This document shows, piece by piece, positions 25,983 through 33,498 of a DNA stretch of 64,000 nt (position 1 is its first letter; every line of letters begins with the position of its first letter). The position numbers were made by a program, and so were the translations under genes. Origin of the DNA: an uncultured Bacteroidales bacterium. Lineage in GTDB: Bacteria; Bacteroidota; Bacteroidia; Bacteroidales; UBA932. The stretch lies in contig ONKO01000001.1 of NCBI GenBank assembly GCA_900318445.1, positions 62,001 to 126,000 of the forward strand, written 5' to 3'. The notes under the pieces are model-generated. The model saw only the letters and a list, made by a program, of their open reading frames with translations. It did no database searches and was not told the origin of the DNA.

Positions 25983-27851
25983 TTAGAAATTTAAAACAAC
26001 TTTTACGGGGAGATGGTCAGACGGCCAATGCTGTTCACCGTTAGCCGTAGGGAGTTTTTCGCGCCCGACCATATAGAACGAAGGCGTGAAACCATAGAAA
26101 AGGACATGGTCCGGCCGCCAGGAGGAAAGGCCGCCTTCTTCGTTCTTGTTCGCAGGCATCGTTCCTTTGACGCGCTGGTCAATATAAGAAAGTGTCCCCC
26201 ATTCTTTCATGATATCATAACAGTCCTTCCATTTTCCGGAAACCAGTATATCATAGTTGCCGGCCGTATCGCCTGCATCTACGTTCATATCGCCTGTAAT
26301 GACTGAAGGAAGGTCTCCGGCATACTCGGGCGCAAACCATTCTATCAACTCCGTGGCATTGCGCTGCTGCGGGAAGGCGGGGTCGCTTTTTTCGCCGGCA
26401 TTTGGCAAATCAAGGTGGGTAGTGATAAAGACAAACTGCTTTCCGCTGGCTTTATGCGTGAACCTGGCCCATGTGGCAGGCCGATTTGTGCCAAGGCCGT
26501 CCCAGTTGGCCACTCCTTCATCTGGGCTGTATTCCTTGTGCGGGTGCGCGGTTTTGGTACCGTTCAGCCAGGCCCGGCCCTTGGCATTCAGCGTGAGCAC
26601 GGAACTCTTGTAAAGGATGGCGTCTGTACTGCCCAGCCCGGCAGCGGTTGTATTTTTCGGGAAAGAACTGTCATAGGTGGTATTGTTGGCATTGTATATC
26701 ACCCAGGAATAAGAGGGAAGCAAAGAATTGAGCGTATGCACGTTCCCGTCGTAGTCCTTATTGTCGGAGGTCCCTTGATAAGTTGTTTTGTAAACCATCC
26801 TGGTCACCTCCTGCAAACCAATCACGTCGCAATCCAACAGCTTTATCATGTCGGCAACGGCCGTGTAACTGTTGGCCCAGGAGCGCTGCTCGGAGACTGT
26901 ATCATCTGCGTCCATCACGGACTTTCTGGCGCTGGGAGCCCAGATATTGTACGAACCTACGCTGATGGCAGTGGCGAGGGCCGCATCGTCGGCATTCATA
27001 CCTTCTGCACCGGCAGTCTCTTCTATGTCAATCTCTTCCCCGCCCATGGGGTCTGTCTCATTGAAGATAATCTCCTTCCCCGCCTGGAACGTGGTGGACG
27101 GGAAGGCGCAGACCTTTGCCCCGATTGTGTCCCCGGTTGTAAAGAACGACAGCGTCATGGTGCTTCCGCCGCTTGACTTCAAAACGGCCCGGATGCCTTT
27201 TTTATAACTCCCGGCAGGCACCGTGAACACAATGGCCTTGGCGGTTTCGCTTAGCTCGAGGCCGCTACCGAACGAATAGTTCATCCTGGCCGATGCTCCG
27301 TCCTGCGGGTTCAGGTTCAAGTCGAAGTTTCCGCTGATTTTCTCTCCCGCGGGAGTGGATACTTCCATCGACGTCAGTTTAACATTGCCCTTTATGGAGA
27401 AGCGGATGACCGCCGCACAGGTGCGCAGGGAAACCGGTGCCTCCAAATCATCGGTCTGGCCAATGAGCGGCGCGGCACCCGGGCAGAAAGAGTTCTCTAC
27501 GTAACTCTGGGAGGACGGGAACTCCACGCGTCCACTGGTTGCATTCCCCGGATATACCACGTTGTACACACCAGCGGTGGCCGGTTTCTCGTCAAAGGTG
27601 AAGGTGGCCGACGACGCCTCGGCATCGCCCGCGGCGAGCGGCTGGGAAAGGGACCCGTTTACAGCAATCACATCGCCTTCGCTCCAATAGATGGGATATT
27701 TGGATTCACTTTTGTCGCCCATCACCGTTTTTACGGCTGTTTGTTCTACGCCCGCCTGCAAGCGGAAAGGCTGCTTCGCCTGCTCCTTGTTGCAGGACGG
27801 GAGCAGGACGGGCAGCGACAGAATAAGGATATTGAATACACTGGTTTTCAT
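25983..27851 (-). CDS. Lipoprotein with fimbrillin-like domain and EEP domain
   Basis: This 622-aa lipoprotein has lipobox Cys20 (LLPSC). Residues about 25-265 are fimbrillin-like, with the W-x-x-G-D signature in IYWSEGDVIAVNG and a Pro/Gly-rich strand pattern. After an acidic linker, residues 296-622 form an EEP domain with intact residues: Asn302 (SYN), Glu348 (LQE), His479 (TTH), Asp521/Asn523 (GDMN) and Asp612/His613 (SDH). The lipid anchor plus fimbrillin-like stalk would hold the phosphodiesterase domain away from the membrane on the cell surface. The substrate is unknown: DNA, phospholipid head groups and phosphodiester-linked glycans are all possible for this superfamily. Confidence 0.83.
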   Translation of the reverse strand: MKTSVFNILILSLPVLLPSCNKEQAKQPFRLQAGVEQTAVKTVMGDKSESKYPIYWSEGDVIAVNGSLSQPLAAGDAEASSATFTFDEKPATAGVYNVVYPGNATSGRVEFPSSQSYVENSFCPGAAPLIGQTDDLEAPVSLRTCAAVIRFSIKGNVKLTSMEVSTPAGEKISGNFDLNLNPQDGASARMNYSFGSGLELSETAKAIVFTVPAGSYKKGIRAVLKSSGGSTMTLSFFTTGDTIGAKVCAFPSTTFQAGKEIIFNETDPMGGEEIDIEETAGAEGMNADDAALATAISVGSYNIWAPSARKSVMDADDTVSEQRSWANSYTAVADMIKLLDCDVIGLQEVTRMVYKTTYQGTSDNKDYDGNVHTLNSLLPSYSWVIYNANNTTYDSSFPKNTTAAGLGSTDAILYKSSVLTLNAKGRAWLNGTKTAHPHKEYSPDEGVANWDGLGTNRPATWARFTHKASGKQFVFITTHLDLPNAGEKSDPAFPQQRNATELIEWFAPEYAGDLPSVITGDMNVDAGDTAGNYDILVSGKWKDCYDIMKEWGTLSYIDQRVKGTMPANKNEEGGLSSWRPDHVLFYGFTPSFYMVGREKLPTANGEQHWPSDHLPVKVVLNF

Positions 27852-28660
27852 AATACAAAGCTTATAGCGTCTTCAGTCAATCCTTCCAGACTAACGATGC
27901 AGCCATCGTTCCAGTCACGGGATGTAAAAGCAGTTTCAGGCAAGAGGTACAGTTTACCTTTCTCCAAAGTACGGCCTGTGGCGAAACGCCATTCACGGGT
28001 GATTGTGCCGCCCGGATTGAGGGCCTTCAGCGAAAGTCCCCCGGAGAAGGTTCCAGGTGCAAAGAAAAGGTAAAAGGACAGCGGAGTGCCGGAGAGCGCT
28101 ACAGGAGTCTCCAAATCAAGAGTAAGCGACTGATTTGCAGAAACTTCAGAGAGAGAGCCATCGGTAAAGGAGGGGGTGAATCGGCCTGATATCTTTTCGC
28201 CTCCGGGAGCGCTTAAACTCAGGGATGCCAAGGTCAAATCGCCTGTCAGTGAGAGCCGTACCCCGCAGCAAAGGTGATGCATGCAGAAGACCTGGTCAAG
28301 GTTGTCGGCGCTGGAATACAGGGCGATGGTTTTTCCATCCAGGTTGACTTGACCGGAGGCCGCCCCCGGATACAGCAGGTTATAGGGGGCCGAGCCTGAA
28401 AAATCGGCAAAGGAGAAGGCCGCATTGTCTTTCCCTGAAAGGCTTGCCGACATGGGACCGCTCATAGTCCCGTTCAGGCTCACCTGGTCTCCTTCCTGCC
28501 AGACCATGGGGAAAGTGCCGGCATCTTCGTCGGCCAGGGTAACTTTTGTGGCGGTTCCGGGCAAGGAAAGGTGTACCTGCACAGCGCAGTCACGGTTCCC
28601 GTCTTTGGAACAGGAGACGGCAAGCAGCAGCGTCAGGATAGGGAATAACTTAAACTTCAT
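27848..28660 (-). CDS. Fimbrillin-like lipoprotein, no C-terminal module
   Basis: This 270-aa lipoprotein (lipobox AVSC, Cys17) corresponds in length and motif order to the fimbrillin-like half of its neighbour: W-x-x-G-D in MVWQEGDQVSLNG, then Y-N-L-L-Y-P-G, then a Cys-rich HHLCCGVRLSLTG strand, then SAPGGEKISGRF, closely matching STPAGEKISGNF in the next protein. This suggests duplication followed by domain loss or gain. It is probably a surface binding or scaffold protein. The gene overlaps the fimbrillin-EEP gene by 4 nt and lies 4 nt after the inactive EEP gene. Confidence 0.72.
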   Translation of the reverse strand: MKFKLFPILTLLLAVSCSKDGNRDCAVQVHLSLPGTATKVTLADEDAGTFPMVWQEGDQVSLNGTMSGPMSASLSGKDNAAFSFADFSGSAPYNLLYPGAASGQVNLDGKTIALYSSADNLDQVFCMHHLCCGVRLSLTGDLTLASLSLSAPGGEKISGRFTPSFTDGSLSEVSANQSLTLDLETPVALSGTPLSFYLFFAPGTFSGGLSLKALNPGGTITREWRFATGRTLEKGKLYLLPETAFTSRDWNDGCIVSLEGLTEDAISFVL

Positions 28661-28664
28661 GTCA

Positions 28665-29651
28665 TCAATAGGTTAATTCTGCCACCACCGGAAAGTGAAG
28701 GGCCGGATAATGCAGGGTTCCGTCAGCTGTAGGATACTTTTTTCGGAGCACTTTGTAGTCTTTGATGCCAAAGCCGTCAACCAGAATATGGTCCGGGCGG
28801 CCGCCCTGCAATTTGCTTTCATTGGGGCTGTTGCAGGTGTCGCGCACCTTTTCCGCCTCCTCGCTCAGCGCCCCTTCATCATGGAGGCGGTCATGGACGT
28901 CCAGCCAGACGGAGCCGGCCAGGGCTTTGTAGCCGTCGTGTGAGGGGGCGTTGTGTGCATTCACGGCAATGACGGAGGGCATGCCCTTGGGGACGATGTC
29001 GCGTTGCAGATAATCCACAATGTTCTGGCAATTGGCGATGTTGATCTCGTGATATACCACCCGCTCGCCTTTGTCGTACTGGGTGGGCCCGGAAGGGGAG
29101 GCGCTCACAAAAATCAGTTCTTTTCCGGCCAGGCGGTCGTACAGCCTGACCCACATCATGCTCGATGTCTCACTGCCATACTGGTATTGCTTGGCACGGC
29201 CCGGTTTGTCGTAAATGCCGCTCAGCCAGTTGATGCCCCAGTCCCGCAGTTCGAAACGGGAGGCGCGCCAGACAACGGCCGTACCGTTGGCCATTTGTCC
29301 TTCCAGCGGGAAATTCGGGTTCTTGTTGCTCAGTACCAGCCATTCATAGTCGCCGCCGCGCGCCTTGATGAGGTCGATGAGCGGTGTCACGCCTTCCCGC
29401 CGGCCGGCGATGGAGTCGCAGACGTCCTGCAGGCCCAGGATGTCACAGTCCGCCTCCACGATGGCATCGGCCACGGCAACGGCGCTGTTCCGCCACATGC
29501 GCTGCGGGGACATCTTGCCTTTTTCCGCCTGCGTCCGCCGGTTGAACGAGTTGGAGACGTCATAGGTTCCCACCCGGACGGGCGTTTTGGGCGCCGCCAG
29601 GGTGCACAGGGCCCACAGCAGGGCCATCAAGCTTGCAACGGTCTTTCTCAT
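28665..29651 (-). CDS. Exported EEP-fold protein with lost catalytic residues
   Basis: This 328-aa protein (signal peptide 1-20) aligns end to end with its EEP neighbours (MSPQRMWRNSAVAVADAI, CDILGLQ, RPDHILVDGF, KYPTADGTLHYP), but nearly every catalytic position is changed. The motif Asn is Asp31 (TYD), the metal Glu is Asp76 (LQD), the catalytic His is Ser185, GD-x-N has become V-N-A-H (230-233), and SDH has become A-L-H (317-319). The fold residues are kept and the frame is clean, so this looks like a deliberate pseudoenzyme, perhaps a binding or regulatory partner of the active copies, and not a decaying gene. Asp for Glu at position 76 could still bind metal, so weak activity is not excluded. 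Confidence 0.8.
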   Translation of the reverse strand: MRKTVASLMALLWALCTLAAPKTPVRVGTYDVSNSFNRRTQAEKGKMSPQRMWRNSAVAVADAIVEADCDILGLQDVCDSIAGRREGVTPLIDLIKARGGDYEWLVLSNKNPNFPLEGQMANGTAVVWRASRFELRDWGINWLSGIYDKPGRAKQYQYGSETSSMMWVRLYDRLAGKELIFVSASPSGPTQYDKGERVVYHEINIANCQNIVDYLQRDIVPKGMPSVIAVNAHNAPSHDGYKALAGSVWLDVHDRLHDEGALSEEAEKVRDTCNSPNESKLQGGRPDHILVDGFGIKDYKVLRKKYPTADGTLHYPALHFPVVAELTY

Positions 29652-31408
29652 AGTTCAAAATCGGCCCAGATGGGATAATGGTCGGAGATATAGGGAATGT
29701 GCAGGTACTTGCGCGTCACTACCCTGAACTGCGTGCATTTCCGGGGGCCCTTGTACCAGATGTAGTCAATGATGCCCGTCCAGCTTTTGCCATACCCGTT
29801 GAAGGTGTAGCGGGGGTCCGTGGAGGCCGCCGTTTCCTGAGCGCTTTTCATCTCCCTGGAAACCCGGGCAAGGGCGGGATTGTCCGACAGAGCGTTGAGG
29901 TCCCCTACCAGCATGCAGGGCAAATTCTTGGGATTGAGCACCTTGAGGGTATCCAGGATAAGGTCCATCCCCTTTTCGCGGGCTTCCTGTCCGCGGTGGT
30001 CCAGGTGGGTGGTCACAAAGAAGAATTCCTTGCCGGTGTCCTTCGCCTTCATCCTGGCCCACACCGCCGTGCGTTTGTAGCGGGCATCCCAGCCCATGGA
30101 CGGGACGGAAGGCGTTTCGCTGAGCCAGAAGGCGCCCCAGTCCAGGAGGCTCATGCTGGCGTCGTTGTAGTAAATGCTCGGGCACTCGCCGGTATCCCCT
30201 CCCTCGCGGAACACACCCACATGCTTGTACTGGGGAGCGCGCCTGTCCAGGTAAGCTATCTGGTCGTGCGTAATCTCCTGCGTACCAAACACATCCGGCT
30301 TCACATCCTCCAGCATGGCGGGGATGGCCCGTTTCCGCTGGTCCCAGCCGTTCTCGTAGTCCACGTTGTTGTTCCAATAGCGGATGTTGAATGACATGGT
30401 GCGGATGGCCTTCTTGCCTTTGGCCGGGGCATCCAGGCCGCTGGGAGAGTAGTCCCGGAACTCCATGAGGCACGACACGGGCAGGTGATCCGACGGATAA
30501 TGGAGCGAGCCGTCCACCGTAGGGAATTTGTCCCGGTATATCACATAGTCCAGCGGACGAAAACCATTAAACATAATGTGGTCCGGCCACCATTTGGAAT
30601 ACCCGCTTTCGTCCTTGGTATCCTGGGTCCCCCAGGTCTTGGCATCGGCACTCAAGCGATTGGCATGAAGGAAATACAGTTTGGCATCCATGAAGGGAGC
30701 CTGCGCCAGCGAGCCCCAGTGTTTGGCTTTGTCGTCCACGTTCATGTCGCCCACCAGGATGGCCGGCATGTCCAGCGGCAGGTTTTCCGCACACCATTTG
30801 CGGATTTGCTGGGCGTTGTATTTGTTGCCCTCGTGGCTGTACTTGCCGTCTGCCTGTTTCTGGGACACCAGCAGGTGCGTACTCAGGAAGTAGAATTCTT
30901 TTCCGGAGGCCTTGTGTTTCATGTGCGCCCACACCGTGGGGCGCATGGAGCCTTTGGGAGCATCCTCGGCCATCTGAGGCGCGTCAAAAACACCCCCCAT
31001 CCAGAAGATGCCGTTGTCCAGGCACTCGAACACCTCCGGTTTATAGCCGATGGCATCGTCATAGGAAATGTGCCCGTGCGTGGTGTTGGGATACAGAATC
31101 CATTCATACTGAAGGCCCTTGGCGGCCACGTCGGCACGGATGTTCTGCGGCCCGTTCCAGATGCTGTCGCAGATTTCCTGCAGACCCAGTATGTCGCAGT
31201 CCATGTGCACAATCATGTCGCCCACGGCCGTGTAGCTGTTGCACCACAGGCGCTGAGGGCTCACTTGGTCGCTGCTTCGTACGTTCTTGAGACGGGAGTC
31301 GGACGTAAAGATGTTGTACGTCCCCACCTTGAAGCGCGGCATGGGCTGCGCCGAGAGCAGCAGCGGAAGCAGCAAGCACAGGTATGTCGTCAGAAACCGT
31401 TTCATCAT
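29648..31408 (-). CDS. Exported protein with two tandem EEP domains
   Basis: This 586-aa protein (signal peptide to about residue 20) carries two complete EEP domains. Domain 1 (about 26-318): Asn32, Glu78, His178, Asp221/Asn223, Asp307/His308. Domain 2 (about 334-586): Asn341 (SFN), Glu378 (TQE), His468 (TTHLDH), Asp503/Asn505 (GDLN), Asp576/His577 (SDHYP). Domain 2 is of the shorter secreted type common in Bacteroidales, while domain 1 is the close relative of the other EEP copies in this operon, so the tandem is a fusion of two branches and not a fresh duplication. The start at 31408 gives ATGATGA overlapping the upstream stop; 31405 is equally possible. Confidence 0.85.
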   Translation of the reverse strand: MMKRFLTTYLCLLLPLLLSAQPMPRFKVGTYNIFTSDSRLKNVRSSDQVSPQRLWCNSYTAVGDMIVHMDCDILGLQEICDSIWNGPQNIRADVAAKGLQYEWILYPNTTHGHISYDDAIGYKPEVFECLDNGIFWMGGVFDAPQMAEDAPKGSMRPTVWAHMKHKASGKEFYFLSTHLLVSQKQADGKYSHEGNKYNAQQIRKWCAENLPLDMPAILVGDMNVDDKAKHWGSLAQAPFMDAKLYFLHANRLSADAKTWGTQDTKDESGYSKWWPDHIMFNGFRPLDYVIYRDKFPTVDGSLHYPSDHLPVSCLMEFRDYSPSGLDAPAKGKKAIRTMSFNIRYWNNNVDYENGWDQRKRAIPAMLEDVKPDVFGTQEITHDQIAYLDRRAPQYKHVGVFREGGDTGECPSIYYNDASMSLLDWGAFWLSETPSVPSMGWDARYKRTAVWARMKAKDTGKEFFFVTTHLDHRGQEAREKGMDLILDTLKVLNPKNLPCMLVGDLNALSDNPALARVSREMKSAQETAASTDPRYTFNGYGKSWTGIIDYIWYKGPRKCTQFRVVTRKYLHIPYISDHYPIWADFEL

Positions 31409-33498
31409 TCTCCCTGATAAGCGCCCGGCCACCAAGCGTTTCCACGGTCGTTACCCGCAGCGTCCTTGCCAAATACCCCCTTGGCGACCAGCCAGTTGTA
31501 GAAATCCGTTCCGCCCACCGGGTATTCCTTGATGACCGTCTCCACCAGGGCGGGCGTCGGCGCCTGATAGGCCGGAAGTTTGGCCGCCGGACCGTCCCAA
31601 AGGAGCAGGCCATCGGCAGAAAGTTCGTCGGATGAGACGATGTCCGCCGTGCGGATGCCGGTCACGTCCGTGTTGCCGCCCTTGTCCGTGAACTCAATCT
31701 TAGGAGCCTCGCTATATACGTTGTAACCGGCCGTAGTTGCCTTTTTGGTGGTGGTGCCGGCATAGTTGGCACCGGCGCCCATGGCATACCCCGCATTGGC
31801 GAGCATCAGGTTGCCCATGATGACATTGTTGTTGTTCTGGGAGAACGCCAGTACGCCGTTGTTGCAGCCGGCGCCAACCTTGCTCCCATCTACCTGCATC
31901 ACAAAGGTACAGTTGACCACCAGCGCCGGCACATTCACGCGTACAAGGCCGCGGTTCAGGTTGTTCGCCTGCGGATACAGCGGATGAGCCAGGGTGTTGT
32001 TGAACAACAGCAGCGCCGCACCGGCAGAACTGAAGATATCGGGACCGTTGGTATTGGTTCCATTCCCGCAGAAGTGGCTGTTTGCTACATAAAGGATATT
32101 GCCGGCCTTTTTCTGCAGGATGGCGCCGCCATTGCCCACATAACCTGTTCCAGTGTGGCTGGTATTGCCCGTGAAGACGCAGTCCAGAACCCTGACTACA
32201 CCGGTTGTGTAAACAGCCAGCGCGCCGCCACCGGTGACGTTTGCCCGATTGTCCGTGAAAATGCAACCTTCAAAATCGGCCTCTGCGGTTCCACCCACAT
32301 TCACGCCACCGCCGGTTTTGTCGGCCGATGTGGAAGTGGATTCGTTCTTGTCGAAGGTGCAGTTGCGGAAGACGTGCTTGCCCTTGGTGAGGTTGACGGC
32401 GCCGCCGGAGCCGTTATGGGAACCGCCGGTGAAGGTCACGCCTTCCATATCCAGGTTTACGTTGTCCGAGGCCACCGTAAGGATGCAGCCCTCGGCACCG
32501 GAAAGGGAGGTAGTGAAGACGGTTCCCTCCTCTGCCACGATTGTCAGCGTGATGGCCTGCTCAAAGTCCAGGGAGAGCCCCTTTTCCTCAATGGCCAGGT
32601 CATAGGTTCCGGCGCTCACATGCACGGTATGGCCATCCAGTTTGGAGGCCGAAGCCGGGTTGGAAAGCAGGCTGCGCAGGGCATCCGGCTCGGTGATGTA
32701 GATGTCGCCTTCAATAACCAGATTGTCCTCCAGCGATGCGCTCACCAGCAGGATTTGGCCGGCCTGAATGGTGGCCGGTGTCTGGGAAGAAGCCGTTCCA
32801 AACCACTTCTCGTCACTCCCTAACTGGAAGCTGAGACCGGCGAGCTGCAGGCCTGGAAGGACAGACAGGTAGTAAGTGCCAGCACCCTCCACTGCCACAT
32901 CTACGGAAGCGTTGCCGGGAGCCGTTTCATACGCCAGCTCGGGACCGGCGGCCACGCTGCCACCCACAGGCTTCCCGTCCGTTGCCGTAAACCGCACTTT
33001 GGTCACCGTGGGGTCTGTAACGGAAAAGCGAATCATGCCCACGGCGCTCTTGAACCGCCCAAAATTGAGAGCTTCCCGCGTTGTGTGGGCTACAATGACG
33101 GCGCTGTCCTCAAAGAGTCCGCTCTGTGCCGTGGGAATATCCAGCACAAGCTTTCCGTCGGCGCCCACCTGCGCCTCAATGCCGGCGGGATAAACGGCAT
33201 AGTATTCCTTTACTTCGTCTACCACGGCGCTGAAATAGGCCTTGCCGTCTTTCAGGTCGGCCTCGCAAGTGGCCTCTCCGCCGTTCCAAAGGATTTTCAC
33301 CTGGTCACCCTCGTTCCAAGAGACGCTCCAGTCCGCGCCCAACGAGGTTTTGGTTACCACGGCATCGGCCATAAAGGTGAGGGCCTGACGCGGCGTGTCC
33401 ACGGCCTCCTCCGGTTTTACGGAGTCGGGCATTTCCTTGGCAGTACATGCAGCCAGTAATACGGCTGCAAACAGTATCATATACTTTTTCATACGCAT
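31405..33498 (-). CDS. Fimbrillin-like lipoprotein with parallel beta-helix
   Basis: This 697-aa lipoprotein (lipobox LAAC) has a fimbrillin-like N-terminal part to about residue 255, with W-x-x-G-D in VSWNEGDQVKILWNG. A right-handed parallel beta-helix of about 270-560 follows, seen as repeats of the type G-G-A-V/L plus C-T/V-F-x-x-N. Such helices occur in polysaccharide lyases, but no lyase active-site cluster is evident, so binding or adhesion is as likely. The chosen start overlaps the previous stop as TAATG; MKKYMIL six nucleotides later is an alternative. The C-terminal 100 residues end without a sorting signal. Confidence 0.73.
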   Translation of the reverse strand: MRMKKYMILFAAVLLAACTAKEMPDSVKPEEAVDTPRQALTFMADAVVTKTSLGADWSVSWNEGDQVKILWNGGEATCEADLKDGKAYFSAVVDEVKEYYAVYPAGIEAQVGADGKLVLDIPTAQSGLFEDSAVIVAHTTREALNFGRFKSAVGMIRFSVTDPTVTKVRFTATDGKPVGGSVAAGPELAYETAPGNASVDVAVEGAGTYYLSVLPGLQLAGLSFQLGSDEKWFGTASSQTPATIQAGQILLVSASLEDNLVIEGDIYITEPDALRSLLSNPASASKLDGHTVHVSAGTYDLAIEEKGLSLDFEQAITLTIVAEEGTVFTTSLSGAEGCILTVASDNVNLDMEGVTFTGGSHNGSGGAVNLTKGKHVFRNCTFDKNESTSTSADKTGGGVNVGGTAEADFEGCIFTDNRANVTGGGALAVYTTGVVRVLDCVFTGNTSHTGTGYVGNGGAILQKKAGNILYVANSHFCGNGTNTNGPDIFSSAGAALLLFNNTLAHPLYPQANNLNRGLVRVNVPALVVNCTFVMQVDGSKVGAGCNNGVLAFSQNNNNVIMGNLMLANAGYAMGAGANYAGTTTKKATTAGYNVYSEAPKIEFTDKGGNTDVTGIRTADIVSSDELSADGLLLWDGPAAKLPAYQAPTPALVETVIKEYPVGGTDFYNWLVAKGVFGKDAAGNDRGNAWWPGAYQGE

